A stretch of 64,000 bases of DNA from Clostridia bacterium (GCA_017512985.1 JAFWEJ010000002.1:124001-188000); one strand, 5' to 3'. Positions 23,730 to 32,840 are shown, numbered from the stretch's first letter. Program-made: numbers and translations. Notes: generated by a model from the letters alone, not told the origin.

Positions 23730-25178
23730 ATGGCGAAGGAACAGAAACAGGAATTTGTAAACTTTATCACTCCCAGGAACGAAGACTTTTCCCAGTGGTA
23801 TACGGACGTCATCAAGCAGACGGAGCTGTGCGATTACGCGCCGGTTCGCGGCTGCATGATTATCCGGCCCTACGGCTACGCCATCTGGGAGCGGATCCAG
23901 GCGGAAATGGACGCGCGGTTCAAGGAAACCGGCGCGGAGAACGTCTATTTCCCGATGCTGATCCCGGAAAGCCTGCTGCTGAAGGAAGCGGAGCATGTGG
24001 AAGGTTTCGCGCCGGAAGTCGCCTGGGTGACGAAGGGCGGTACGGAAGAGCTGCAGGAGCGGCTGGCCGTGCGGCCGACGAGCGAAACCATTTTCTGCTC
24101 TATGTACTCCAAGTGGGTGCAAACCTGGCGCGATCTCCCGATGATGTATAACCAGTGGTGTTCTGTCATGCGCTGGGAAAAGGCGACGCGCCCCTTCCTG
24201 CGCACGAGCGAGTTCCTGTGGCAGGAAGGCCACACGATCCACGCCACCGCGGAGGAAGCGGAGGAAGAGACCCTGAAGATGCTGGAGGTCTACCGCGAGG
24301 TCGCGGAAGACGTGCTGGCGCTGCCGGTGTATGTCGGCCGCAAGAGCGACAAGGAAAAGTTCGCCGGCGCCCGGGCCACCTATTCCATGGAAGCCATGAT
24401 GCAGGACGGCAAGGCCCTGCAGGCGGGCACGAGCCACAACTTCGGCACGAACTTCGCCGAGGCCTTTGACATCCGCTACCAGAGCAAGGAAGGCAAGCTG
24501 GAGTATGTCAACGAGACCAGCTGGGGCGTGAGCACCCGGCTGATCGGCGCGATTATCATGACCCACGGCGACGAGCGCGGACTGCGCCTGCCCCCGAAGG
24601 TCGCTCCGATCCAGGCAGTTATCCTGCCCATCGCGGCGCACAAGGGCGGCGTGATGGAAGCCTGTGAAAAGCTGTTCGGCGAACTGAAGCAGGCCGGGTT
24701 CCGCGTGAAGCTGGACGACCGGGATACCGTGAGCCCCGGGTTCAAGTTCAACGACTGGGAACTGAAGGGTGTGCCGGTACGGCTGGAAGTCGGGCCGAGG
24801 GATCTCGAGAACGGCGTGGTCACAGTGTTCCGCCGCGATACGTTTGAAAAGTTCACCCTGCCGCTGGCGGAAGTCGCGGAGAAGCTCAGCGGGCTGCTGG
24901 AGGATATCCAGAAGACGCTGTACGAGCAGGCGAAGGCCTTCCGGGATGAGCGGACGGTTGAGGTCCATAACATGGAAGAGCTGGGCAAGGTGGTTGAGAA
25001 CGGTTTTGCCCGGGCCATGTGGTGCGGTGACAGGGCGTGCGAGGACGAGATCAAGGACAAGTTCAACGCGTCTTCCCGGAATATGCCCTTTGACCAGGAC
25101 AAGTTCCGCTTCGGCGACAAGTGCGTCTGCTGCGGCAAGCCTGCCGATAAAGTGATGTACTTTGCGAAAGCGTACTGA
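23730..25178 (+). CDS. proS: Prolyl-tRNA synthetase, short archaeal/eukaryal type
   Basis: Class II synthetase that charges tRNA-Pro. At 482 residues it lacks the large editing insertion of the bacterial long form. Class II motifs are visible: GCMIIRPYGYAIWERIQ (motif 1 region), MRWEKATRPFLRTSEFLWQEGHTIH (motif 2) and the C-terminal GDERGLRLPPKVAP (motif 3 region). The extra C-terminal domain ends CVCCGKPADKVMYFAKAY, the Zn-binding end of this subtype. GAGGAGAAA gives a strong ribosome binding site. No T-box leader was found; heptamer repeats lie on both sides. Confidence 0.96.
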   Translation: MAKEQKQEFVNFITPRNEDFSQWYTDVIKQTELCDYAPVRGCMIIRPYGYAIWERIQAEMDARFKETGAENVYFPMLIPESLLLKEAEHVEGFAPEVAWVTKGGTEELQERLAVRPTSETIFCSMYSKWVQTWRDLPMMYNQWCSVMRWEKATRPFLRTSEFLWQEGHTIHATAEEAEEETLKMLEVYREVAEDVLALPVYVGRKSDKEKFAGARATYSMEAMMQDGKALQAGTSHNFGTNFAEAFDIRYQSKEGKLEYVNETSWGVSTRLIGAIIMTHGDERGLRLPPKVAPIQAVILPIAAHKGGVMEACEKLFGELKQAGFRVKLDDRDTVSPGFKFNDWELKGVPVRLEVGPRDLENGVVTVFRRDTFEKFTLPLAEVAEKLSGLLEDIQKTLYEQAKAFRDERTVEVHNMEELGKVVENGFARAMWCGDRACEDEIKDKFNASSRNMPFDQDKFRFGDKCVCCGKPADKVMYFAKAY

Positions 25179-25181
25179 TTA

Positions 25182-25216
25182 ATTCACTATTCATAATTCA
25201 TAATTCACAATTATGG
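25182..25216 (+). repeat. Heptamer tandem repeat, five units
   Basis: ATTCACT, ATTCATA, ATTCATA, ATTCACA and ATTATGG between proS and plsX. The same arrangement, ending ATTATGG, is at 61651-61685. Confidence 0.8.
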
Positions 25217-25232
25217 GTTACGGAGGGACACC

Positions 25233-26249
25233 ATGAAGATTTATGTCGACGCGATGGGCGGAGACCTGGCGCCGGAGGCGCCGGTAAAGGGCGCGCTGCG
25301 GGCGCTGAGGCAGTTTCCGCACCTGACGATCATCCTGGCGGGAAAGCTGGATGAAGTGAAGCCTTTCCTGGGGGACTATGAGGACGTGAAGGACCGGCTG
25401 ATCCTGGAGGAGGAGCCGGAGGTCATCACGAACCATGAGAGTCCCGTGATGGGCGTGCGCAAAAAGATCAACAGCGCAACCGTACAGGGTATGCTGAAGG
25501 TGCGCAGCGGCGAGGCGGACGGCTTTGTTTCCGCCGGATCCACAGGCGCGACGCTGGCCGGCGGCATGTTCCGCCTTGGCCGGATCCCCGGTATCGAACG
25601 GCCTGCGCTGGCCCCGCTGATGCCCAACGGCAAGGGCCATTTCCTGCTGATTGACTGCGGCGCGAACGTGGACTGCAAACCGGAATACCTGGTACAGTTC
25701 GGCATCATGGGCGACGCTTATATGCGCGGCGTGATGGGTATGGAGAATCCCCGGATCGGCCTGGTGAACATCGGCGCGGAGGCCGAAAAGGGCAACACGC
25801 TGGTAAAGGAAACCTATCCGCTGATGGAAAAGGCGCCGTACAACTTCATTGGCAACGTGGAAGCGCGGGACGTGCCGCTGAACCAGGCGGACGTGTGTGT
25901 GACGGACGGTTTCGGCGGAAACCTGATCCTGAAATATACCGAGGGCCTGGCTACCGCGCTGCTGGGCCTGATCAAGCAGGAACTGATGGCGGACACCCGC
26001 GGGAAGATCGCCGGGCTGATCGCAAAGCCGGCGTTCAAACGGGTCAAGCTGGCGATGAGTTCCGACGAAATCGGCGGAGCGCCGCTGCTGGGCGTACAGG
26101 GCGCGGTTATCAAGGCCCACGGCTCCAGCAACGACTATGCGTTCTGCAGCGCGATCAAACAGTGCATCAAGATGATCGACGGAAACGTCGTGAAGACGAT
26201 CGAAGAGAACGTGGCGAAGCTGCTGAAGGAACAGGAAGCCGGAGAGTGA
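25233..26249 (+). CDS. plsX: Phosphate acyltransferase PlsX
   Basis: Makes acyl-phosphate from acyl-ACP, the first step of the PlsX/PlsY route to phosphatidic acid. The 338 residues match the family: MKIYVDAMGGDLAPEAPVKGA at the N-terminus, GFVSAGSTGATLAGGMFRLGRI, LIDCGANVDCKPEYLVQFG, NIGAEAEKGNTLVKETYPLM and VTDGFGGNLILKYTEG. CGGAGGG precedes the ATG. It opens the common Firmicute order plsX-acpP-rnc, here without the fab genes that often sit between. Confidence 0.97.
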   Translation: MKIYVDAMGGDLAPEAPVKGALRALRQFPHLTIILAGKLDEVKPFLGDYEDVKDRLILEEEPEVITNHESPVMGVRKKINSATVQGMLKVRSGEADGFVSAGSTGATLAGGMFRLGRIPGIERPALAPLMPNGKGHFLLIDCGANVDCKPEYLVQFGIMGDAYMRGVMGMENPRIGLVNIGAEAEKGNTLVKETYPLMEKAPYNFIGNVEARDVPLNQADVCVTDGFGGNLILKYTEGLATALLGLIKQELMADTRGKIAGLIAKPAFKRVKLAMSSDEIGGAPLLGVQGAVIKAHGSSNDYAFCSAIKQCIKMIDGNVVKTIEENVAKLLKEQEAGE

Positions 26250-26333
26250 GCCAGATTGGCCATTCATTTTCCCTGCAGCCTGTGATATCATAAACAAGTG
26301 GTCAGTTTATCGAAAAACGAGGAGGAAAATACA

Positions 26334-26564
26334 ATGGATTTTGAAACCGTCAAGGAAATGATCGCGGAACAGCTGAAGGTGGACCCAGCGGAAATCAAGC
26401 CTGAAAGCCGGCTGATGGAAGACCTGAAGGCGGACAGCGCGAACATCATGGTCATGATCATGGACATGGAAGACCGCTTCGGCATCACGGTGGAAGACGA
26501 CCAGATCATGAAGCTGAAGACCGTGGGCGACGTGGCTGCCTATATTGCCAGCGTAAAGGGATAA
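26334..26564 (+). CDS. acpP: Acyl carrier protein
   Basis: A 76-residue acidic carrier for fatty acid synthesis, with a strong GGAGGAAA ribosome binding site. The phosphopantetheine Ser is in LKADSANIMVMIMDMEDRFGI. The residues after Ser (Ala-Asn-Ile) differ from the usual DSLDxVEL, so this is a divergent member. It lies between plsX and rnc, the standard site for acpP. The carrier at 6354 is a different, DltC-like protein. Confidence 0.9.
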   Translation: MDFETVKEMIAEQLKVDPAEIKPESRLMEDLKADSANIMVMIMDMEDRFGITVEDDQIMKLKTVGDVAAYIASVKG

Positions 26565-26577
26565 GCAACCGGCCGTT

Positions 26578-27246
26578 ATGCTTGATCAGGTAATGAAAGC
26601 CCTGGGGTACACATTCCGCGACGAAGCACTGCTTCGCCGCGCTTTAACACACCCGTCTGTCGGGAAGGATGATAACCAGCGGCTGGAATTCCTTGGGGAC
26701 GCGGTTCTCCAGTACCTGATGAGCGACGCCCTGTACCGGGCGCATCCCGCCGAAAGGGAAGGCGCGCTGACCCACCGGCGGCAGCTGATGGTCTGCGAGG
26801 CTGCGCTGAGCCCCATTGCCAAGAAACTGGGACTGGGTGAAGCGCTGGCCATGGACAGGGGCGAAGAGCTGACCGGCGGCCGGGACAAGCCGAGCGTACT
26901 GTGCGACACCATGGAGGCGGTGCTTGCCGCGGTGTACCTGGACGGCGGAATGGAAGCCGCCCGGGGCGTGGTGGAGCGGTGCTGGCCGGCGGAAGACGAG
27001 GTCGAGCGGCCTCTGCAGGACGCCAAAGGCGCGCTGCAGGAAGCGCTGCAGAAGGACGGGGGAGAGTCCCCGACGTATGAGATCACCGGGCAGAGCGGCC
27101 CCCCGCACGCGCCGGTGTTCACAGCCGCGGTGTTCTGGCAGGGTAAGATGCTTGCCGAAGGAGAAGGCAAAACAAAAAAGGCCGCGGAACAGGCTGCGGC
27201 GCTGAACGCAATTCAGAATTCAGGATTCAGGCTTCAGAATGAATAA
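26578..27246 (+). CDS. rnc: Ribonuclease III
   Basis: Endonuclease for double-stranded RNA, needed for rRNA processing. The 222 residues give an RNase III domain (signature QRLEFLGDAVLQYLMSD with catalytic acidic residues, and DTMEAVLAAVYLDGG) and a dsRNA-binding domain from about residue 153 (DAKGALQEALQKDGGESPTYEI ... GEGKTKKAAEQAAALNA). The last ten codons (QNSGFRLQNE) are written by a heptamer repeat array, so the tail after the dsRNA-binding domain is probably repeat-derived. A clear terminator follows. Confidence 0.96.
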   Translation: MLDQVMKALGYTFRDEALLRRALTHPSVGKDDNQRLEFLGDAVLQYLMSDALYRAHPAEREGALTHRRQLMVCEAALSPIAKKLGLGEALAMDRGEELTGGRDKPSVLCDTMEAVLAAVYLDGGMEAARGVVERCWPAEDEVERPLQDAKGALQEALQKDGGESPTYEITGQSGPPHAPVFTAAVFWQGKMLAEGEGKTKKAAEQAAALNAIQNSGFRLQNE

Positions 27247-27252
27247 TGCTTT
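27211..27252 (+). repeat. Heptamer tandem repeat inside the rnc 3' end, six units
   Basis: ATTCAGA, ATTCAGG, ATTCAGG, CTTCAGA, ATGAATA and ATGCTTT. The first four encode the end of RNase III; the stop codon TAA is in the fifth. Confidence 0.7.
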
Positions 27253-27261
27253 GCCCGGGAT

Positions 27262-27302
27262 GACAGAGAGAGCGGAAAAACGCTTTCTCTGTCGCCATTT
27301 TT
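27262..27302 (+). terminator. Rho-independent terminator after rnc
   Basis: GACAGAGAGAGCG (27262-27274) pairs with CGCTTTCTCTGTC (27281-27293) with one mismatch, loop GAAAAA, then GCCATTTTT. Confidence 0.85.
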
Positions 27303-27372
27303 GGAGGGATACGGCGTTTCCTGACCGGGCAGCAAAACCTTAAGAAAATATTACAGAGAAATTAACGTCCCG

Positions 27373-27401
27373 TTGACATTTCGTAACGCATAGGATAGAA
27401 T
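27373..27401 (+). promoter_or_regulatory. Strong promoter for the SH3/PG-binding wall protein
   Basis: Consensus TTGACA at 27373-27378 and TAGAAT at 27396-27401 with a 17-base spacer, right after the rnc terminator. Confidence 0.8.
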
Positions 27402-27462
27402 TATGCTGTATACGAATGTCAGCGGGATTGCTGTGCCTTTTTCCCGCTCATGGAGGTTGACT

Positions 27463-29682
27463 ATGTCTCAGCTGAGGAACCACCTTCGTACGCTGACGGC
27501 GCTGGCCGCGGCGCTGGCGATTTTCGCCTGCGCTGTTCCTGCTGCGCCCGTTTTCGTTGCGTCCGCGGCAGCGGAAGAAACGGAAACCGTCAGCAGCTAT
27601 CCCTATACCACGACGACGAAGGACAAGGTAAACCTGCGGGCCAGCCGCTCCACCCGGAGCACGCTGGTGAAGAAAATCCCGAAAGGAGCGTCAATCACTG
27701 TGAAAGCGGTGAAAGGCTCCTGGGCTGAGGTGACTTACGGCAAGTATTCCGGCTATGTGATAACCGATTATATCGTCCTGAAGGAAGTCAAGAAGGTCAA
27801 GGAAACGCCTACTCCGACGCCGGTTCCGACGCTGAGCCCCGAAGAGGACGCAGGCGGATACCAGGCCCTGCAGAAGGGCGACAAGGGTGAAAGTGTGACC
27901 GCTCTGCAGGAGGCCCTGATCGAGCTCGGTTTCCTGACCGGCAAGGCAGACGGCAAGTTCGGCGGCGGCACGGAAAAGGCAGTCATCGCTTTCCAGCAGA
28001 AGAACAACTACCCCGCCACAGGCATCATGGACGCAAATATCCAGGCTTTCCTGTATACCGGTGAAGTAAAGAATGCCAAGGGGGAGAAGACGACCGTAAA
28101 AACCCTGAGCCCGGTGGACGGCGTATCCATGAAGCGGGGCAACACGGGAGAACTTGTCACGAAACTGCAGAAGCGGCTGATCGCGCTGGGATATCTCAGC
28201 GGGTCCGCCACCGGTACCTATGACGCGAATACGGCCAGCGCGGTCAAAGCTTTCCAGAAAAAGAACGGACTGACCGGAACCGGTACAGCGGACAGCGCCA
28301 CCCAGAAACTGCTTTATTCCGATTCGGCGCTGGACGCGAAGACCACGCCCACTCCCGTGCCGACCGCGACTCCGAAGCCGACCGCGACGCCCACGCCCAC
28401 CGTGGCGATCCCCTCCCAGTCCATTTCAAAGGGCGCCAAGGGGGACGACGTCAAGACGATCCAGCGGCGGCTGAAAGAACTGAAATACTATACGGGCAAC
28501 ATCAACGGTAAGATGGACGACGACACCGTGAAAGCCCTGAAGAAATTCCAGGAGAACAACGGCCTGAAGGCTGACGGCGTGGCAGGCAAGGCAACCTACG
28601 CGATCCTGTTCAGTGACAGCGCGATGAAGAAGGGTACGACCCCGACGCCGGAAGCCTCCGAAACGCCCACGCCTGCGCCGACGGAGAAAGCCACCGCTTC
28701 CTCCACCTGGCCAACGCTGCGCAAAAACGACACCGGAGACAATGTGGCCCAGCTGCAGGAATCCCTGATCAAGCTGGGGTACCTGACCGGCAAGGCGGAC
28801 GGGAATTACGGATCCGCCACAGTAGATGCAGTAAAGGCGTTCCAGAAGGCCAACGGCCTGACCGTGGACGGCACGGCCGGTACATCGACCCAGAAGCTCC
28901 TGTACGGCGGCAGCGCGAAGGCAAAGGCAACGCCCACGCCCACCCCGAAAGCCACAGCCGCGACCGCAGCCGAATCCGGCGGCGCACTGAAGGTCGGATC
29001 GAAAGGATCGGACGTAAAAAAGCTGCAGAGCAAACTGATCTCACTCGGGTATCTCTCCGGCAAGGCGGACGGTGTGTACGGTACAAAGACAGCCGCGGCG
29101 GTCAGGGCTTTCCAGAAGGCCAGCAAGCTGACAGCGGACGGCGTAGCGGGCGAGAAGACGCTCGGCAAACTGCAGAACACATCGTCGTCCGGCAGTTCCG
29201 CTACCGCAAAGACTACGACGAGCACGGCGAAGGTATCTACCTCAACCAGGCCGAGCGCTTCCAAAGTGCAGTATGCCTACTGGTATGCGACGGTCAAGTC
29301 TGTCGCGAAGAGTTATCCATACGCGACGGTATATGATTTCGCCACGGGCATCAGCTGGCAGGTTCATATCTTCTCCATCGGCGCGCACGCGGACTATGAG
29401 CCGGTGACGGCGAACGATACGGCGAAGATGGTGAAGGCATTCGGCGGGAATACCTGGAATCCCAAGGCGGTCTGGGTTGTTTTCTCGAACGGCAGCGTAT
29501 ATCTCGGATCGACGCACTCCATGCCGCACGACGTGCAGCATAACCGGGACAACAATTTTGCCGGACACTCCTGCCTGCACTTCCCGCGGACGCAGGAGCA
29601 GGTGGAATCGATCGGGCCGTACGCCACGAAGCACCAGGCGGTCATTGACGCCGGATGGGCCACAACGCAGAAACTGAAGTAA
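27463..29682 (+). CDS. Secreted SH3/PG-binding protein with a C-terminal Cys-His domain
   Basis: A 739-residue exported protein. ATG 27463 has TGGAGG upstream; an in-frame ATG at 27403 sits almost on the promoter and is rejected. A signal peptide ends about residue 38. Residues 45-105 are a bacterial SH3 domain (KVNLRASRSTRSTLVKKIPKG ... WAEVTYGKYSGYV). Five PG_binding_1 repeats follow, joined by TPTPTP linkers. The last 160 residues form a compact domain with THSMPHDVQH and GHSCLHFPRT (Cys704). The latter recalls the SHGCIR motif of YkuD transpeptidases but is not the same; a distant L,D-transpeptidase or another Cys enzyme is possible. The true YkuD gene lies 11 bases downstream, so both probably act on the wall. 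Confidence 0.75.
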   Translation: MSQLRNHLRTLTALAAALAIFACAVPAAPVFVASAAAEETETVSSYPYTTTTKDKVNLRASRSTRSTLVKKIPKGASITVKAVKGSWAEVTYGKYSGYVITDYIVLKEVKKVKETPTPTPVPTLSPEEDAGGYQALQKGDKGESVTALQEALIELGFLTGKADGKFGGGTEKAVIAFQQKNNYPATGIMDANIQAFLYTGEVKNAKGEKTTVKTLSPVDGVSMKRGNTGELVTKLQKRLIALGYLSGSATGTYDANTASAVKAFQKKNGLTGTGTADSATQKLLYSDSALDAKTTPTPVPTATPKPTATPTPTVAIPSQSISKGAKGDDVKTIQRRLKELKYYTGNINGKMDDDTVKALKKFQENNGLKADGVAGKATYAILFSDSAMKKGTTPTPEASETPTPAPTEKATASSTWPTLRKNDTGDNVAQLQESLIKLGYLTGKADGNYGSATVDAVKAFQKANGLTVDGTAGTSTQKLLYGGSAKAKATPTPTPKATAATAAESGGALKVGSKGSDVKKLQSKLISLGYLSGKADGVYGTKTAAAVRAFQKASKLTADGVAGEKTLGKLQNTSSSGSSATAKTTTSTAKVSTSTRPSASKVQYAYWYATVKSVAKSYPYATVYDFATGISWQVHIFSIGAHADYEPVTANDTAKMVKAFGGNTWNPKAVWVVFSNGSVYLGSTHSMPHDVQHNRDNNFAGHSCLHFPRTQEQVESIGPYATKHQAVIDAGWATTQKLK

Positions 29683-29693
29683 AAGGGACCGTC

Positions 29694-30905
29694 ATGCCTT
29701 ATATCAAACGAATCATAGCACTTCTTTTGATTGCCATTCTTCTTCCTCCGGCAGGCATTGCGGAGGAAGAAGATTTCATATGGGAAGATGAAGACCTGTC
29801 CGCGCCGGAAACGCTCCTGGCGACGGACCTGATTTATCATACGCCGAACGAAAACAGCCCCGTGAAGTGCAGCCACACCGACTGCTACTGGAATACGGAT
29901 ATGGGCCGGCTGGACGAGGAAACGGTCTGGAAGGTGCTGACCCGGCCTGTGACGGTGCTCGACGGCAACCAGCGCCATCAGCACAAGGTGCGTACGCGGC
30001 CGGAAGAGGACTGTACGGAATACGCGGGATGCGTGACCTATGCCAGCCAGGGAGTCCATGTACTGGAAAAAGGAGAGGAATGGACGCTGATTGAAGCGTA
30101 TTCCTCCAGTGTGGAAGGGTCTTCCGTGAAGGTATACGCGGAACTGTTCCAGGGATATGTACCGACGGAGCTGCTGAAAGAGGTGCCGGTCGACCAGACC
30201 TACGGCATTGTGATCGACAAGCAGCAGCAGCGCCTCTACCTTTTCAGAGAAGGAAAACTTTACACGACCATGCTCTGCTCCACCGGCTTTTACAATCCGA
30301 AGAAAAAGAACCCGTGGAACGAGACGCCCGCAGGCGAGTTCCTGATGATCAGCTGGACGGGAGATTTCTACCTGAAGGGCGAAGACGGGGACAACACGAT
30401 GCTCTGCAAGCGCGCCATCCGGATCAACGACGGGATTCTGATCCATGAGGTGCCGATGATTCCCCGGACGGACAGCAGCGGGAACAAGACATGGAGCTAT
30501 ACCCGGTGTGAGCGCTACCTGGGCGAAAAGGCCAGCCACGGATGTATCCGCGTGCAGCAGAAAAAGACGCCGGAAGGGATCAACGAGGAGTGGCTGTGGA
30601 AAAACCTGAGCGACGGCACTAAAAAGGGGAAGAATTATACAAAGGTCATCATCTGGGACGATGCCGGGCGGGAGATCGGTTATCCGGACGACAGGCTGGA
30701 GCTGTATTATAACCAGAAACGGGATTCAAAACATTACCATTCCAGCCGGAACTGCGTGATGATCAGGACATCTTCCAAAACCAAGCCATTCACCTACGGC
30801 GAGCTTGAGGACAAGGCATACAAAAAGCTGGAAGCGTGCCCGTACTGCGCGCCCCAGCTGAGACAAAGCGAAATTGATCTGTTAAACAAGAAGAATAACC
30901 GGTAA
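29694..30905 (+). CDS. L,D-transpeptidase (YkuD family) with Cys-rich tail
   Basis: A 403-residue exported enzyme that should make 3-3 cross-links or attach proteins to peptidoglycan. ATG 29694 begins a clear signal peptide (MPYIKRIIALLLIAILLPPAG). The YkuD domain starts at YGIVIDKQQQRLYLFREGKL and ends with the catalytic ASHGCIRV (His282, Cys284). After it comes a 70-residue tail with YYNQKRDSKHYHSSRNC and ACPYCAPQ: His and three Cys residues spaced like a small metal site, resembling the Ada-type zinc tail. It follows the SH3/PG-binding gene closely and should share its promoter. It ends eight bases before the convergent asnA, with no terminator. Confidence 0.88.
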   Translation: MPYIKRIIALLLIAILLPPAGIAEEEDFIWEDEDLSAPETLLATDLIYHTPNENSPVKCSHTDCYWNTDMGRLDEETVWKVLTRPVTVLDGNQRHQHKVRTRPEEDCTEYAGCVTYASQGVHVLEKGEEWTLIEAYSSSVEGSSVKVYAELFQGYVPTELLKEVPVDQTYGIVIDKQQQRLYLFREGKLYTTMLCSTGFYNPKKKNPWNETPAGEFLMISWTGDFYLKGEDGDNTMLCKRAIRINDGILIHEVPMIPRTDSSGNKTWSYTRCERYLGEKASHGCIRVQQKKTPEGINEEWLWKNLSDGTKKGKNYTKVIIWDDAGREIGYPDDRLELYYNQKRDSKHYHSSRNCVMIRTSSKTKPFTYGELEDKAYKKLEACPYCAPQLRQSEIDLLNKKNNR

Positions 30906-30913
30906 AAACCCCG

Positions 30914-31918
30914 TCACAGCAGCGGGATGTTCCCGTTCCGGCAGGCTTTGACGACTTCGTCCGGCCAGATACTGGCCTGGACTTCGCCGACGTGCGCCTT
31001 GCGGAGGAAATAGACGCACATGCGGCTCTGGCCGATGCCGCCGCCGATGGTCTGGGGCAGCTCACCCGCGAGCAGCGCCTTCTGGAAGGGCAGCTCAGCC
31101 CGCTCCTCGCAGCCGCGGATCTTCAGCTGTTTGCGGAGGGTTTCCGGATCCACGCGGATGCCCATGGAAGAGACCTCCAGGGAGATGTCCAGCAGAGGAT
31201 CATACAGGAGAATATCGCCGTTCAGGCTCCAGTCGTCATAGTCCGGAGCGCGGCCGTCGTGGATCTTGCCGCTCTTCAGGACGCCGCCGACCTGCATGAG
31301 GAACACGGCGCCGTATTTTTTCGCGGCAAGGTATTCCCGCTCTTTGGAGGTTTTGTCCGGATATTCATCCTCCAGCTGCTGGGTGGTGACGAAGGTGATG
31401 CTGTCCGGCAGTTCCGGCTTGATGTGCGGATAATGGGCACAGACAAAGCCTTCGGTCTTGCGCAGGGTCATATAGATCCGGCCGACGATGTCCCGAAGGA
31501 ACTGTTCGTTCCGCTCGGACGGCGCCATGATGCGTTCCCAGTCCCACTGGTCCACGAAGATGGAGTGGATGTTGTCGGTTTCCTCGTCCCGGCGGATGGC
31601 GTTCATATCGGTGTAAAGGCCTTCGCCCACGGAGAAACCGTAGGTCTTCAGGGCCTGGCGCTTCCATTTTGCCAGGGAGTGAACAATTTCCACGGTAGCG
31701 CCGGTTTCCAGCACGTCGAAGGAAACGGGGCGTTCCACGCCGTTCAGGTTATCGTTCAGGCCGCTTTCCGGATGCACCATGATCGGCGCGGAAACGCGGG
31801 TCAGGTTCAGGGCTTTGGCCAGCTCGGTCTCGAAGAAGTCCTTGACGAGCTTGATGGCGATCTCCGTGTCCCGCAGGTCCAGGACCGGGTTGTAGTCTTT
31901 CGGGATGATCAGGTTCAT
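30914..31918 (-). CDS. asnA: Aspartate-ammonia ligase
   Basis: Makes asparagine from aspartate, ammonia and ATP, using a class II synthetase-like fold. The 334-residue length is normal. Motifs include APIMVHPESGLNDNLNGVERPVSF, FSVGEGLYTDMNAIRRDEE, IFVDQWDWE and the C-terminal TIGGGIGQSRMCVYFLRKAHVGEVQ. ATG 31918 has AGGAAG nine bases upstream; the in-frame GTG at 31927 is too near that site. No T-box or terminator-antiterminator pair was found in its leader. Confidence 0.96.
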   Translation of the reverse strand: MNLIIPKDYNPVLDLRDTEIAIKLVKDFFETELAKALNLTRVSAPIMVHPESGLNDNLNGVERPVSFDVLETGATVEIVHSLAKWKRQALKTYGFSVGEGLYTDMNAIRRDEETDNIHSIFVDQWDWERIMAPSERNEQFLRDIVGRIYMTLRKTEGFVCAHYPHIKPELPDSITFVTTQQLEDEYPDKTSKEREYLAAKKYGAVFLMQVGGVLKSGKIHDGRAPDYDDWSLNGDILLYDPLLDISLEVSSMGIRVDPETLRKQLKIRGCEERAELPFQKALLAGELPQTIGGGIGQSRMCVYFLRKAHVGEVQASIWPDEVVKACRNGNIPLL

Positions 31919-32146
31919 GAGGAACACTTCCTATGCTTAAAAGATAGGAGAAGAATACCACCATTTGAAAAGAAAATAAAGTATTGGAGTTGTTCTTGGG
32001 ATTTCGTGCCTGCGGGAACGGCCGGGGCTTTCCGGGCACCCGGGGCTGCCGCCCGTTTTCCGCTGAGAATGAGCCGCCGTCTCTTTCTCCGGGAGCTCCA
32101 CCCCCCCCGGATCATCGGTCAAATGGTTGCTGTATTCACTGTGTTC

Positions 32147-32175
32147 TTGACACAGGCCATGAAAAATGCAATGAT
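32147..32175 (+). promoter_or_regulatory. Promoter for pth
   Basis: TTGACA at 32147-32152, spacer 17 bases, AATGAT at 32170-32175 (TGATAT overlaps two bases further on). Confidence 0.6.
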
Positions 32176-32183
32176 ATGAAGCA

Positions 32184-32212
32184 GCGAAGGGGGCAGGAAG
32201 GCCCCGCTTCGC
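32184..32212 (+). promoter_or_regulatory. 5' leader hairpin of the pth transcript
   Basis: GCGAAG-GGGGC at 32184-32194 pairs with GCCCC-(G)-CTTCGC at 32201-32212: eleven pairs, one bulged G, six-base loop. It begins at about the predicted transcription start, so it may protect the 5' end. There is no U tract directly after it. Confidence 0.4.
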
Positions 32213-32238
32213 CACACCATGTTTTTGGAGAAGCAGGA

Positions 32239-32817
32239 ATGAATAAAAAAATACTGTTAATCGTCGGCCTGGGAAACCCGGGGGAAAAGTATGCCCATAC
32301 CCGGCACAACGCGGGGTTTGAGGTCATGAGCCGGCTGGAGGAGCACTACGGGGTGAAAATGCGCCGGAGGTTCCTGCTGCAGGGACAGACGGCGGAATAT
32401 ACGGACGGGGAAACAAAGATCGTGCTGTGCGAGCCGCTGACTTTCATGAACCGGAGCGGAAACTGCGTCCGGCGGCTGCTGGCGCAGTACAGGGTGCCCC
32501 AGGAGCAGATGCTGGTGATCTTTGACGATATTGACCTGCCGCCGGGAAAGGTACGGGTGCGGAAAAACGGCGGCGCCGGCACGCACAACGGCATGCGGAG
32601 CATCGCCGGCGCACTCGGGAAGACGGACTTCCCGCGGATCCGTGTGGGCACGGGCGACCGGCCGGCGGGGGAAGACCTGGCAGCCTGGGTCCTGGGCAGG
32701 CCGGCGGCGGAGGAGAAGGAAAAGATGGACGCCGCGTTTGACAGGGCGGCGGAAGCGGCGCTGGTCTGGGCCAAAGACGGGATTGAGGCCGCAATGCAGC
32801 AAGGGAACAAAGGATAA
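32239..32817 (+). CDS. pth: Peptidyl-tRNA hydrolase
   Basis: Recycles peptidyl-tRNA released during translation. The 192 residues show the whole family pattern: IVGLGNPGEKYAHTRHNAGFEV with catalytic His, PLTFMNRSG, DDIDLPPGKVRVRKNGGAGTHNGMRS and FPRIRVGTG. ATG 32239 follows GGAGAAGCAGGA; the frame is open further left through the leader but without family sequence. It lies upstream of mfd, the usual Firmicute neighbourhood. Confidence 0.97.
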   Translation: MNKKILLIVGLGNPGEKYAHTRHNAGFEVMSRLEEHYGVKMRRRFLLQGQTAEYTDGETKIVLCEPLTFMNRSGNCVRRLLAQYRVPQEQMLVIFDDIDLPPGKVRVRKNGGAGTHNGMRSIAGALGKTDFPRIRVGTGDRPAGEDLAAWVLGRPAAEEKEKMDAAFDRAAEAALVWAKDGIEAAMQQGNKG

Positions 32818-32840
32818 TTGAAGAGCGATGTTCCCGGAAG

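Larger units (their letters stand above)
31919..32238. other. Divergent intergenic region asnA/pth
   Basis: About 320 bases without a gene. The asnA side is AT-rich; the middle (about 32000-32110) is very GC-rich with a run of eight C near 32101 and short inverted repeats. The pth side holds a promoter and a 5' hairpin, listed separately. Confidence 0.6.
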
